This document shows, in pieces, positions 35,694-46,923 of a stretch of 64,000 bases of DNA. Each line of letters begins with the position of its first letter. Within the stretch, counting starts at the first letter, position 1. A program made the translations under genes and the position numbers. A model generated the notes under the pieces. It saw only the letters and a list, made by a program, of their open reading frames with translations. It did no database searches and had not been told where the DNA came from. Source of the stretch: Smittia aterrima (lineage: Eukaryota; Arthropoda; Insecta; Diptera; Chironomidae); assembly GCA_033063855.1 (NCBI GenBank), contig CP093829.1, positions 2,676,243 to 2,740,242 on the forward strand, given 5' to 3'.

Positions 35694-37816
35694 TTAATGA
35701 ATAAAAGTATTCTCGATGATCATCGCTCTTGAAAGATTTCTTGCGCACGCCAAACGCAAAAGCTGAACTAAATCTTCTGGGCACCCGTTCATCAAGTTGA
35801 GTTCGTCTTCACCTTCTGCTGGTTCCTTCTTCGATTGAGCTTTTATTCTTTCAAGAAACGGAAGCAAATCGCTTTCGAGATGATGCATGATGACGTAAGT
35901 TTGCTTGGTTGGGATGATCGGCTCGCTGTGTTCTAAAAGTGGAATCGCATCAGCCATCAACGAAGGCCAGAAGAATTCCGGAATTATTTTTGAATCCAAG
36001 AGATTCACCAGAAGTTCAGCAGCTTGTGCAAAAGCTCGAGCAGTGTAGAATCGATGAAAGTCGAAATACTTGATGAGGAAAAGCAAACGAGGAGCGATGA
36101 ACATTTTGGCTCCAACGTGAGCGAGTAAATCTGTGTGCATCATCTTCCCAGTCTTGCAATAGCGATGCAAGAAGATATTTGCTACTTTGGTGACGTAAAT
36201 GTTGTCTCGTGAACGGATCGACCACTCAAGAGCGTTCCCATAATTCTTCAATGACATCGATCGCTTAACCATTACACGACAAACTTCTTGTTCAACTGAT
36301 GGCAGACCACAGCGACGAGCAACGCTGATGATATTCATTGCGTCGATGTCGTTCTTGATTGGAACTCTCTGAAGAAGCATTTCTCGTGCTCCGAGACCTT
36401 CAGGAGATGAGAACTCTAAGTAATCCATTCCAATTTCCCATAAAGATCCTCGCGACATCAAAGTTGTTCCGTATTCGAAGATGAGACTTTCGCGAAGAGC
36501 TGTCACCGAAGTTTCATTGTCATCTTCTCCACTAATTCTGAGCTGATCGCAATGAACCAACAGATCAACGATGTGGATGATGAACCATTTGTTGTCGCCA
36601 ATGTTTTGAATTGAATGAATTATCTCAGCTAAATCATTCTTGAGCACAGACAAGACCATTCGATCTAAACTATTCAAATTGGTGAATCCGCTTGTTCCTT
36701 TGCTGCTTGCCCATTGATTCAACCAATTGTTGGCGAATGTCCCAAGTTCAAAGTATCGAACGGCTGGTTGAGTGAAGAACAGGAATCCAGCGAAATATTC
36801 GTACCAACAAGACGACTCCTTGCAAATCTCCATCCACGCAGTCTTGTCCCCAGTGATGAGCTTCATGATGTCTTCAAGCTCTGATTCAGTTGAATAAAGA
36901 CCCGAGTCGATCTTGGATTGTAATGTAGTCGACCAGTAAGACCATTGAGAGCGGAACTTTTGAAGCGATAATCCTCCGTGAGTACTGAACACAGGCATTG
37001 ACTGAAGATCCTTCTCGGCAAGTTGGAAAGTCATTGTTTCTGATGAGGAATTCAGTTTAAGAAGTGCTCGAGCGATGTCGATTTGTCCTTGAAGTACAAG
37101 ACCTTTCACAGTTGACCAATAGCCGTCTCTTGAATCTACATCGCGATCCATTGTGATGAGCATTTCTGCTGCGTTTTGACTCGGAGATGGAAAGTGGAAT
37201 TTCGTCTAAAAATGAAATTATTAAAAACTTTGTTGCTTGTGCTGATTTGAGTTACTTACCCATTCGAGAAGATTCGGAACGACTGTGATAGTTGAGTGAT
37301 CGATCAAAAGGAATTCGCACAAATGCCACAAACATTCGATCGAATAGAAAATCGTGGTAAAGTTCTCATATTTGTTGATATCTTCGGCATCAGCTTCATC
37401 GTCATCCATTGCTTCTTGTAACTTGTTCAACGTTGTACGAATGGCTGATCGATAGCTTCGCGATGTTCTTAAGTAGATGTCATTCGATTTATCTTTCGCA
37501 GTTTGTAAGTTATGAAAAATATTGCTGGATTCTGAGACCAAACTTCGAACAATTGAATCATCCAAAACGAAAGTTTGCGAAACATGAAAGACGTTCACGT
37601 CGGAAGTGTTTGCGTGTTTGGAAGCAACATCTCGAGATGAACTGATGATTGGTTGGAATCCATGAACTGAGATTAGCTCGTTGTTGATGAATTTTCCGGT
37701 TAGCCCAACGAGACCGGCGAGTTTATCCGAGATCTGGAAAAATATCTTTAATTTCATTCAACAATGAAGTTAAATCTTGAACTTACAACGCAAACGTTCT
37801 CTTCACTCTGCGACAT
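35694..37816 (-). CDS. Nup85: Nucleoporin Nup85 (Nup75 of flies), Y-complex scaffold subunit
   Basis: Three exons on the minus strand: 37816-37787, 37733-37260 and 37205-35694, all phase 0. They predict 671 aa, close to animal Nup85 (about 650-670). The protein is an all-helical scaffold of the Nup107-160 (Y) complex, which coats the nuclear pore membrane. Supporting stretches are the ESELEDIMKLITGDKTAW repeat-like helices, the VEQEVCRVMVKRSMSLKNYG stretch followed by ALEWSIRSRD, and the ARALLKLNSSS region. The ATG at 37816 opens MSQSEENVCV directly before the first intron. It is divergent from the enoyl-CoA isomerase gene, with 128 bp between start codons. Confidence 0.88.
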
Positions 37817-37944
37817 TGCTTTTTAATTGATGTTTTCTCTGGGAAATATTATTTTTAAGAAAAATCGCGCGCGTACGACAAAAATTGTTTTGTTTCGTTT
37901 TCATAATATTTCAGTTTCGAACTTGAACATTCCATTTCATAAAA
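37817..37944. promoter_or_regulatory. Putative bidirectional promoter, Nup85 / enoyl-CoA isomerase
   Basis: Only 128 bp separate the two divergent start codons, so both promoters must share this stretch or lie in it. It contains a CG-rich cluster, CGCGCGCGTACGAC, unusual in this AT-rich DNA. No TATA box is obvious. Confidence 0.5.
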
Positions 37945-38766
37945 ATGGAATTTTTCGACGTGCAAGATAAAAACGGTTTAAGGACAATTAGAATTAATAA
38001 TTTAAGGAAGAAAAATGCTCTGAACAAAGTAGCATACAAAGCTCTTGCTGATATTTTAAATGAAACGGCAACAAATGAGCTAATCAAGTGTGCAGTGCTC
38101 ACTGGAGTTGGCGATTTCTTCAGGTTTTTATAACTTGAACTTTGCCCGTTTTGATAAGATTGCAAAAATGAAATCTTCTTTTTTAGTTCGGGCAATGACT
38201 TGACTCAAAGCTTTGAGCCTCCTCCTCCTGGAGTTTCCATCCATCAGCCGCTCATTGATATGGTTGAAGCATTCATTCGCTTTCCCAAACTTCTTGTGGC
38301 AATTGTGAATGGACCAGCGATTGGAATCGGCGGAACGATCCTTGCTCTTTGTGACATCGTTTACGTTCACGAAAGCGCTTACATCTTCACTCCATTTACA
38401 AACCTTGGACTTTGCGCTGAAGGATGCTCGTCAGTGACATTCCCTAGAATTCTGGGAACCAGCAAAGCGAATGAAATGCTAATGCTCAACCACCAAATGA
38501 GCGCTAACGAGGCTCGGGAGTTCGGCTTAGCCGCTCATGTTTACAAAGATATTTCAGAAATTTGGAAGAAACTCGATCAAATTTCTCATTTGCCGATTGG
38601 ATCCATTATCGCGAACAAATTCCTTACAAGAAAGTTTACAATTGCTGAACTTGAAGGAGCGAACGCAGCAGAATGTATTGAATTGGGAAAACGTTTTGAG
38701 AGTCCCGAAGCGTTTGAGGCAATGATGCGATTCCAAGAATCAAGAAAGAACAAATCAAAACTCTAA
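37945..38766 (+). CDS. Peroxisomal delta3,delta2-enoyl-CoA isomerase (ECI2 type)
   Basis: Two exons, 37945-38123 and 38187-38766, predict 252 aa of crotonase fold. The enzyme moves 3-enoyl to 2-trans-enoyl CoA so that unsaturated fatty acids can enter beta-oxidation. Visible features are KNALN near the start, GDFFSSGNDLTQSFE, the oxyanion-hole loop NGPAIGIGGTILALCDIVY, and the catalytic Glu (E138) in LGLCAEGCSSVTFPRILG, as in ECI2. The last three residues are SKL, a classical PTS1 signal, so the location is the peroxisome. The N-terminal ACBP domain of mammalian ECI2 is absent, as is usual in flies. The 3' end converges on Cdc73, with AATAAA at 38809. Confidence 0.88.
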
Positions 38767-38808
38767 GATTGATATTAAAAAATATTATTGTGGGCTTAAG
38801 GTGATTTA

Positions 38809-38814
38809 AATAAA
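38809..38814 (+). terminator. Poly(A) signal of the enoyl-CoA isomerase gene
   Basis: AATAAA 42 bp after the stop codon. The minus-strand Cdc73 signal begins only 33 bp further on. Confidence 0.6.
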
Positions 38815-38846
38815 AGAAATATTTTATATCTTATCAATGTCTAAGT

Positions 38847-38852
38847 TTTATT
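38847..38852 (-). terminator. Poly(A) signal of Cdc73
   Basis: AATAAA on the minus strand, 38 bp beyond the Cdc73 stop codon. Confidence 0.6.
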
Positions 38853-38890
38853 GAAGTTAAGAATAAGCGCAATATTATGATGATCCGGCT

Positions 38891-40736
38891 CTAGAATCGA
38901 AGTTCTGGCTTGTACTTCACCATGTACCTGTGAAAAGAAGAAAAAGTTGTTAATTGATAAGTTCACAAGTTCAAAAAAGTTTCTTGAACTTACTTATCGA
39001 GCGACTCCCAGAATGTCATGAGACATGCTCTATCCAAATGACGTTTAGTTCGCGAGATGTTCAACACCGTTACGGCCCATCTTGAAACATTTGCGTCCAG
39101 TTTCATTTCGTCATATCGTAAGTGGAAAGCCGCAACTAAAATAGTAAAGAAGAAACTTTAGTAACTTGAAGAGCTAAAATATTTAAACAAAACTTACTTT
39201 TTGAGAAAATGTCGACTGGATTTCCTTCCCAAGGGAAACCTTTGAATTGCCAAGCTGGTCCAAGAACAAATACAGCAACAACTCGAGTCCAATCTTGTGG
39301 CGTTAGTTTCCCTGGTTGATCTACGATTCGATATGGAACTGTCATGTTTCCATCTTTACGACGTTGAAGCAGAACTTCATTCTCTCGAACTGCACCGGAT
39401 GCTTTCTTCTCATCTTGCGTTACGAACTTCAATTCCTGAAGAATGTCCTTTGCGTTGTACATAGTTATGAGACTGTTAGGAGATGATGGGATGATGATGA
39501 TCGGAGTGCGTGACTGACGTTTGTTTTGTGCGTTTTGAGGCAGGAGGCGAGCTTGAGCTGTTGGGATCAATTCCTTTGGACGTCCTGGTGGTAAAGCAGC
39601 TGCCAATGGTTTCTTTTGTTGTACTTGTTGTTGCTGCTGAGTCATGATTCCTGATTTCAAAGACATTCCGTGATGAGTACCCATCGTGTCGATCTTGAAC
39701 TCTTCAGTGACTTCCTTCTGTTGAATGAAACGTTCCTGATCGTAACGATTGTACTGTGCTTGTTGTGGCTGATTAGCCCGAACGACTTTAGTTGGTTCGG
39801 GAAGCTTTTGTGGGAATTGAGGTGGACGACTTTTGCCTTCTTCGCGAGCTTTGATCGAAGCTAAGAGTGCTGAGATATTCTTATAGAATGTTTTACCAGT
39901 GCTTTGAAGAACTGTCGTTCTTGTTCTCCATTGACGTTCTCGGCTAATGATATCTTTAGTTGAATCAACATCAAAGTCTAACATTCCTCGGAGATCGTTG
40001 ACTCCAGCTTCATCATGATCATTTCTTTTAATCGTTCCTCTCTTATTTGCTAAACGTTTTGCTTTGATGGCCGCGATTTTCTCAACTGACATCGTCTCAG
40101 AGAGCGACTTGATATTGTCAATGTTGACCGAAGCTTCTTTCTTGTTGACATCGAGACGAGCTGCGAGTTGTTCCTTAACTTTCTGAACTTGTAAATCTTC
40201 AAACCTTGATTTCTTCGTGAGATTCTCATAACCATCTGATTCTGCCGGTCGTTTAACTTGAGTTGGGATCTCCAAGGGCGCACTCTTGTCAATGCTTACG
40301 CAAGTGTTTGTCTCTCCATTCAGATATGCAAGCAGATCCTTACGATCAGGACGATTCACAGCTGGAATATCTTCAGCCTAAAAGAAATCAAAATATTTCA
40401 GCAATCCGCGAAATCTCAAACGACGCAATTCGAAACTTACCGCGGCTTGTCGAACATAAACTGAATGTTGAAGCCCCACATTCTTTAAAATATACAGAAG
40501 ACATTCAAGAGTGTAATACTCCTTTGGAGCTCCTTTCTTCCCCGATCTGTAAAGTCACGCGATCATAAATATTCACATCAGTTTCGATTTTATCGATCAA
40601 CTTACCCATATTTCAAATAATTTGTTTTCACATTTTTTGGCCAAGAAAATTCTCCGAAAATAATTTGACCGTCGCGTTCTATTATCTCCTTTTTGTTGAT
40701 ATTGTACTGTCTGAGAAGGCTTAAAGGATCTGCCAT
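38891..40736 (-). CDS. hyx: Parafibromin/Cdc73 (hyrax), Paf1 complex subunit
   Basis: Five exons: 40736-40606, 40546-40441, 40377-39198, 39135-38994 and 38927-38891. They predict 531 aa, the length of human parafibromin. The start, [18 protein letters not shown], the stretch [18 protein letters not shown] and [16 protein letters not shown] are hallmark N-terminal sequences. The C-terminal Ras-like Cdc73 domain runs from about 340, with [31 protein letters not shown] and [20 protein letters not shown]. The Paf1 complex travels with RNA polymerase II and supports elongation, histone marks and Wnt/Wingless output. The middle is Gln-rich ([11 protein letters not shown]). It is divergent from the HSD17B8-like gene. 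Confidence 0.93.
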
Positions 40737-40943
40737 TGTTTATGGTTTGTATATTCACTCTTAACTGACGATTTTTTAATCAGCAACGCTTTCGTTTTAT
40801 TTCAGTAGCTTCTTTAAGTCAAAACAACATTCGGCGGAGTTCAGCACAATTTGAGTGTCGAAATCAAGGGCTGCTACTACGATCGCAATTTATTTTTTCG
40901 CAACTTCCGATCGTTCTCGGTTTTTAATTAATTCTTATTCGAA
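40737..40943. promoter_or_regulatory. Putative bidirectional promoter, Cdc73 / HSD17B8-like
   Basis: There are 207 bp between divergent start codons. No TATA box is clear. An initiator-like TTCAGTAG and a CGATCG palindrome are present. Shared control of the two housekeeping genes is inferred from the spacing only. Confidence 0.45.
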
Positions 40944-42232
40944 ATGTCGTCAACATTGTTGCTTGGAAAGTTAGCCTTAATCACAGGTAAACTATTGTGG
41001 ATCTTGTAGGATCAAAAGCAAAGACTGCCCTCAAAGCTCTTCGTTGATTATGTCATTGTTTGTTATCTTTTGAATCTATCAGGTGCTGGAGGCGGAATCG
41101 GAAGAGCTGCCGCTGTGAGATTTGCTCAAGAAGGAGCAACTGTGATTGTCACTGACCGGAAGTTTGAGCAGGCGCAAGCGACAGCTAAGAAATTGGGATG
41201 TAAGTAAGACTTTGTACTCGCCGGTTTGTTTTTGGCACGATCTCCGGTTGTTTGTCTATTTAAGAATTTGCATGAAATTCTTATGTAAGAAGACCTTGAA
41301 CACCAATCCAGACACAAATTGGCTCTGATTTAATTAGAGACAAATAATAAGATTTGCATATTAAAGAGTCGCTGTGTTTACATTGATTATTTTTGCGAAT
41401 GCTTGACGCGATCGTCAAGAAATCATCAAACGATTGAAAAGACAACACATATCCATTACGCGCCTAATGAACCAACCAAACACATACAACGAATTTATAT
41501 TTAGAGTTCGTTGAATGAAACGAAGATAATGCAAACGCGTCAAACATTTTCATCTTCTACGACAATGACAGTTTATTCCTTTTTGCAGCAAATCATTTGC
41601 CACTTGAGCTTGATGTCACCAGCTCTGAAAGCGTTAAAAGTGTCATCGAAGAAGCGATCAATAAGTATAAGCGACCACCAACAATCACAGTCAACTGTGC
41701 TGGAATCACTCGCGATGGTTTTATTTTGAAAATGGACGAAAGTGATTTCGATCTTGTTCTCAACGTGAACTTGAAGGTAAATTTATTGATTTTATTCCTT
41801 TCCTCAAATTGATTTCTAATTGAAATTTCTTTTCAGGGAACGTTCCTCGTCATGAAGCATGTTGTACAGAAAATGAGTGAACACAAAGTAAATGGATCGA
41901 TCGTTAACATCTCGAGTGTCACAGCGAAAATGGGAAACATGGGGCAATGCAATTACGCTCCATCCAAAGCAGCTGTTGAGACTTTAACTCGAGTTGCTGC
42001 CAAGGAATTTGCTAAATTCGGAATCCGAGTGAACACTGTCATCCCTGGATTTATTAATACTCCAATGACTGCGACCGTCCCTGAGAAGGTGAAGGAAATG
42101 ATTATAAAGCAAATTGCTTTGAGACGCTTTGGTGATCCCGAAGAAGTCTCAGACACTATCGCGTTCTTGGCATCTGACAAGAGCTCCTTCGTCACTGGAG
42201 CCTCGATCGAAGTTTCTGGCGGACAAACCTAA
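40944..42232 (+). CDS. Short-chain dehydrogenase, HSD17B8 / mitochondrial 3-ketoacyl-ACP reductase type
   Basis: Four exons: 40944-40986, 41083-41199, 41589-41776 and 41837-42232. They predict 247 aa, the normal size of classical SDRs. Motifs are TGAGGGIG for NAD(P) binding (residues 14-21), D39 after the second strand (VIVTDR, suggesting NAD preference), NCAG at 89-92, Ser142/143 in NISS, and Tyr156-x3-Lys160 in YAPSK. The C-terminal VTGASIEVSGGQT is typical. The best match in kind is HSD17B8/CBR4-like 3-ketoacyl-ACP reductase of mitochondrial fatty acid synthesis. FabG-like family members are hard to separate without a tree, so the exact substrate is inferred. Intron 2 is the longest (389 bp) and holds no other gene. 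Confidence 0.85.
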
Positions 42233-42484
42233 TCATCTCAAGCTTGAATATTCAAAGTGCTTCTTACCTCAATCGAAGGCAATCAATCAGCATTTTCTTT
42301 TTTCGTGTTCAGTATAACGAGTCAATCAATTGCATTTCAAGATATAATTTTACTTTATTTTTTGTTTCAACTTTAGATGTTTAGGAGAAATCAATTTACG
42401 ACGAGAGAGAAATATTTTCAAACTTTAAATAAAAGTTTTTTCTTATTAAAATCTGTTTGTCATTTCATTTGCCATCAGCTCATC

Positions 42485-42601
42485 TTAGCACTTCCTTCGA
42501 CGAGATTTAGAAAATGCTGCTGCCGTCAAACCAGCGATAGCTCCAACACCCGCTGCGACTTTCAACGCAGCTTTCTTTTCGTCTTTCTTATCATCTTGTG
42601 T
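42485..42601 (-). CDS. Candidate alternative last exon of the galectin gene
   Basis: After a TTCTAG acceptor the minus strand encodes TQDDKKDEKKAALKVAAGVG, AIAGLTAAAFSKSRRRKC, stop (38 residues). This is a charged stretch, then a small glycine/alanine hydrophobic segment, then a basic end. It has no start codon. Joining it to a possible donor ACG|GTATTT inside the galectin exon (near 42761) keeps the frame and would replace the His-rich tail. Whether that splice is used, or the exon belongs to another transcript, cannot be told from the sequence. Confidence 0.4.
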   Translation of the reverse strand, partial: TQDDKKDEKKAALKVAAGVGAIAGLTAAAFSKSRRRKC

Positions 42602-42688
42602 CTAGAATATTCAAACAATTTAGGATTTGTTAAAACGCTTTATTGGGAAAGCAAAAACTAAATAAGCAGAACATCAACGACTTAAAAA

Positions 42689-43495
42689 TCAATATTTGTG
42701 ATGATTATGTTCGTGATGCCTCAGATGCTTCATCTTATCATGCAATTCATGTTTAAATACCGTGTAAGGAGTTGCTTGATGATGGCCAGGATAATGACCT
42801 GGGTAAGGTGGAGGAGCTGATGGCATTGGCATTGGAGGAGGTACAGGAGGATGATGATGATGGATATGAACCGGATACGGTTGAGCTGGAGTAATGATCG
42901 GATAATTTGGTGTTTGAACTGGTGGGAAACCAATTGAAGGCCCAGTCTGATCAATTGTGATGTAAGCAATCGTGCACGTTCCAGAGATCGAGATGAACTG
43001 AGCCAAGTTCAATGGCAATCGATGTTGGAAAGTGCTGTGATGTTGATTGTTGATTGCGATTCTAAACTGCGCATGTTCGGCAGTGATCGCGATCTCAAAA
43101 GATTGATGAGCTTGAATTGGATTTCCGCCATGACGTTCTTCAGCTCCGAAGTTCTGATTCTGCATATGAGTGCGAACAATCACATTCTCTTGAGGACGAA
43201 CGCTGATGTGCAGCATTGTATCATCGCGAGGCTTCAAAGCTGCTCCACTCTGAATGTTTATTTGAAGACTAAATAAAAGAAAAATATTTTTTTTATCAAA
43301 CTTTGCACACTCTTATCAAAGCTTCGATAAGAAACGAGATGACTAATTGAAATTTCATCGAAAGTTCAACTTTTCTTACCGATTTGAAAATCCTTGGATT
43401 TCTGCACGAACTTTTAAAGTTGACCCAACTCGGAAGCCTCCTTGAATTCTGCCAAGGAAGGGACTTTGTGGATTATAAATTGGAATTGTCGCCAT
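42689..43495 (-). CDS. Galectin, single carbohydrate-recognition domain with Pro/His-rich tail
   Basis: Two exons, 43495-43380 and 43268-42689, predict 231 aa. Residues from about 5 to 140 form one galectin beta-sandwich. Family features are GFRVGSTLKVRAEIQGFSNR, MLHISVRPQENVIVRTHMQN, NFGAEERHGGNP, FEIAITAEHAQFRIAINNQH and ISISGTC. Galectins bind beta-galactosides outside cells and in the cytosol, and there is no signal peptide. The sugar-contact set is altered: His-x-Ser-x-Arg instead of HxNxR, and Phe where the stacking Trp of WGxEER is expected, so lactose binding may be weak or different. The tail is Pro/Tyr-rich, then His-rich (HIHHHHPPVPPPMPMPSAPP; KHLRHHEHNHHKY). Confidence 0.85.
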
Positions 43496-43640
43496 TTCTT
43501 TCTTGACTTCTCAACGCTTTGAAGTTCTGTAACTGACTACCTGACAATAAAATCACATTAAATAAAATCAAGTGTTATCTCACAAATTCTTATCAGAAAG
43601 TTTGTTAAGCTCACAAACACAAATCGAAATTCAATATCAG

Positions 43641-43710
43641 CCACGATGATTAATGTTCGTGACACATCGGATGAAATCTATTTTTTGGTGGATGAGTAAA
43701 TGAAAAGGAT
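43641..43710. repeat. Relic matching the 3' end of the dihydropyrimidinase gene
   Basis: About 65 bp resemble 45342-45410, which covers the last codons and stop of dihydropyrimidinase. Shared runs are CACGAT, CGTGACA, ATGAAAT and TATTTTTTG in the same order and spacing. It lies just beyond the 3' end of the nucleotidyltransferase gene. I infer a decayed tandem duplicate. Confidence 0.5.
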
Positions 43711-43880
43711 TTAGAGGAAAGAACTTTCTAGACCTGCATCGATTGAATAAAATTCAAAATAGAAGTTTATTTTATTAAGAAAAAGTTGATTTATTTATTT
43801 TGAAATTACATGAAATGGAATGATTAGGTTCTGAATGAAAAAGGTTTGCGTGTGACAAGAAAAGCGACAAATATTTAAAA

Positions 43881-44966
43881 TTACAAGATGGCATAAGAGA
43901 AGAAGTCGCACGAAGCTTTGCAAAGATTGATGAAGTCGCGTTTGATTTGATAATCAACAATTCCACAGTTTTTTCCGCGGTTAACTGGTCCAGCGATGTA
44001 AATTCCTTTCAAAAGGAATTTTTGAAATTGCAGTTTGTAGCTTCCGACATTGATTGATTTTCCATGATACGGAGACATGACGAGAGAGTCATAATCGAAA
44101 TCTTTGTAGAACTGGAAGAATCCTTTGACGTGATTGGTGTAGCTCGACATTTGTGGTACATTGTAAGAAGCCAAAGAACGATAAGAGGCAAATTGAACGT
44201 CCCATCCTATGAATAATAACCTTAGATTTGTACAAAGCATGACAATATATTAGTTACCATTGATAAGAACTTTCGAAAGTCCTTTTTGAACTTCTTCGAC
44301 TGAAGGCATCAAGTTCTTGCTTTGGAGATAGAACAAAACGAGAAGGCAAACTGTGTAGCCTTTCAAGCCATCGAATCCTTGGTCAGACATCCATGACTTG
44401 ATGAAATGATAGAGAGAAACAGCTTCAGGTTGGATTTCGAACAAGTGTGCGAGCAACTTTGAGTTTTCAACACTCAATCCATTTGTAATGTTGATGTCGC
44501 CTGCAAGAGAATCAGAAATAAAGTAAATATTTATCTTTCATTGTTGCAACTCGTAATGCTTACATTTCATTCCCGATGATCTGTGTACAACTTCGATGAT
44601 AGGAACTGCAGTCTTAAGAATCTTATTTTGGATAGTAAAGTCGCCTCCATTTTCAATAGCTCTGACAAGTTTTTGGTATTTCACGTCGTGCTCACGCGAA
44701 ACGTTATAAGTTTTGTAAAAGCTGCCTCCAGTATCGATAAAGACATCCAAGTCTGATGAGTCCGTAGCCAATCCGATGATTCTTGAGCCGAAAAAATGGA
44801 CATCTTCATATGCGAACGAGGCGGCGTTCAACAAGGAACTGATGCTTTGACGAATTCCTTCATATTGATAGACGTACTTCAACTGATTTGATTGTGATAC
44901 AAGCTCGGCAACTTTTAGATCCTTGTTGCGCAAGAAATTATTTGCTTTAAATGAGTCAAAATACAT
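43881..44966 (-). CDS. Terminal nucleotidyltransferase (TUTase / non-canonical poly(A) polymerase type)
   Basis: Exons 44966-44564, 44500-44258 and 44206-43881 predict 323 aa. The catalytic core shows FGSRIIGLATDSSDLDVFID, with the two metal-binding Asp in DLD. The third Asp is probably in CDINITNGLSVENSKLL after IPIIEVVH. A PAP-associated helical part follows (FIKSWMSDQGFDGLKGYT, LLVLFYLQ). Such enzymes add U or A tails to RNA 3' ends; which base is used here cannot be told. The start is uncertain. No ATG lies upstream in frame before a stop, but a good acceptor (AAAATTTCAG) precedes this ATG by 14 nt, so a 5' non-coding or further coding exon may exist. The protein is short for the family and has no zinc finger. 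Confidence 0.75.
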
Positions 44967-45142
44967 TTTCTCGATTGTTCTGAAATTTTTATGCGTCTGA
45001 TTCTTGAGGAGACTTGTGATTGTGTTGGTCAAGAAAAACCGTTAATTTAGAGTTTTCTCTGTGTTGGTGAACCGATTGAGATATGATTCGCATTTGCTAA
45101 AGATTTTAAATCACTTATGCGAAGAACAAAGCATCATTTGTT

Positions 45143-45258
45143 GTTTGAAGAAAACTGAGAGCATGTCAACATAACTCACAAACTTTATTTGTTTTCGCTT
45201 TCAATCGGACACACTTGTTCATGTAAAGAAAATGATTCTCTCACATCCTCTCGGAGTT
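45143..45258. repeat. 116-bp direct repeat upstream of the nucleotidyltransferase gene (copy 1)
   Basis: It starts GTTTGAAGAAAACTGAGAGC and ends CCTCTCGGAGTT. It is matched over the same length by 47176-47291 at roughly 90 percent identity by eye. Copy 1 is 177 bp upstream of the nucleotidyltransferase ATG. Confidence 0.85.
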
Positions 45259-45380
45259 CTTGATGAACGGAGTCGTTGATAAATAAACTAACTTCTAAAA
45301 ACTATTTTATTCTATGCATTTTATTTTAAATCGTTATTCCATATTAGTCACGATAGTTTGTCCGTGACATCGAATGAAAT

Positions 45381-46923
45381 TTATTTTTTGTAGATAAGCG
45401 AATTGAATGGTTTTCTCGGCAAGAATTTTCCAGATCCAGCAACAGTTTCGAGTTTTCCGTTCTCTACGCAAACTTTTCCATTGACAACGACGATCTCGGG
45501 AACTCCGTGACACGTCATTCCTTCGAAAATATTAAAATCGCATGCGTGATGATGAGTCTTTGCTGAGATTGTTCGAGTTGCTTCGTGATTCCAGATAACG
45601 AGATCAGCGTCAGCTCCGACCGTGATCGAACCTTTTTGAGGGTAAAGGTTAAAGATTTTTGCTGCATTTGTTCTGAAAAGAAAATTATGAAACTTTCATT
45701 GAGTAATGCAAGTAATCAAGAGTCTTACGATGTAACTGCGACGAATCTCTGAGCATCAATGACGCCAGCGTGAACTCCTTTCTCCCACACAACACTCATA
45801 CGATCTTCAACTCCATTAACTCCGTTGGGAATCTTTGAGAAATCTTTTAATCCCATTTCCTTTTGATCTCGGTTGAATGTGCAGTTGTCAGATCCAGTCG
45901 TTTGAAGATCGTCACTGTAGAGAAAATAAAAAGAATTGAAATTTTCTTTCACGATTTTTTTCTTCTTCAATTATTTTACCCGGCAAGCATTTTCATCAAA
46001 ACTTCTTTCGTTTCTTTTCTTGGCCTGAGTGGTGGTGATAAAACGTGAGCAGCTGCGTGATGCCAACACTTGTCGTGATATTCGTTTCCGTCAGTGCCAA
46101 GAGCAGCAGCAAGAGTTTCTCCGAAAATGAATGTTTCTCCCCATTGCTGTCTTGCTCTTGCAACTTCTTCCGCTGCTGAGATTGACATCACGTGAACAAC
46201 GTAGAGCGGACAATTTGTTTGATGGGCAATCATGCAAGCTCGATTTGTTGCTTCCGCTTCGACATCTTCTGTTCTCGATAATTGATGACCTTCCGGTCCA
46301 GTTACTCCGCTCTCAAGAAGCTTCACAGTGTTCTTCGCAATAACGTCTCCGTTCTCAGCATGAACTTGAGCCAAGGCTCCAATGTCACGACATCGTTCAA
46401 ACGTTTCGTACATTTCAAAATCGCTCAACATGAACAATCCTTTGTAAGCCATGAACACTTTGAATGAAGTGATTCCTTTCTCTTTAGTAAGAATTTCCAT
46501 TTCGTCGCTGATCGAGGGATTCCAATTCGTTATCGCACAATGAAAACCATAATCGCAAACTGCTTTAGGTCCAGCTCGTTTGTGCCATTTTTCTTGAGCA
46601 GCGACTAACGACTCGTCTTTCTTTGGAATAACAAAATCGATGATCGTTGTTGTACCTCCAGCAACAGCCGCTCGAGTTCCATGATAAAAATCATCGACAG
46701 CAACAGTTCCACCAAACTCCAATTCAAAGTGAGTGTGCGGATCAATTCCACCAGGTAAAACGTATTTCAGTTTCGCGTCGATAACTCGAACGCCGGCTGG
46801 CGCTGCGAACTCACTTTCCTTCCCAACAAACTTTATCTTTCCATTCTCAATAAAGATTGCGACATCGTTTAGTGTCGAATCGAAATTAACGACTCTTGCG
46901 TGCTTTATATAAAGACTTGACAT
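45381..46923 (-). CDS. Dihydropyrimidinase (DHP/CRMP gene, enzyme form)
   Basis: Exons 46923-45980, 45914-45729 and 45672-45381 predict 473 aa of cyclic amidohydrolase fold. The enzyme opens dihydrouracil and dihydrothymine to N-carbamoyl-beta-amino acids in pyrimidine breakdown and acts in the cytosol as a tetramer. All metal ligands are present: His63 and His65 in GGIDPHTHFE, the carbamylated Lys155 in SFKVFMAYKG, His188 in QVHAEN, His244 in VVHVMS, and Asp324 in TTGSDNCTFN. This argues for an active enzyme rather than a catalytically dead CRMP. Fly CRMP genes make both forms by alternative exons; only one set is visible here. The protein is somewhat shorter than vertebrate DPYS at the C-terminus. 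Confidence 0.92.
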
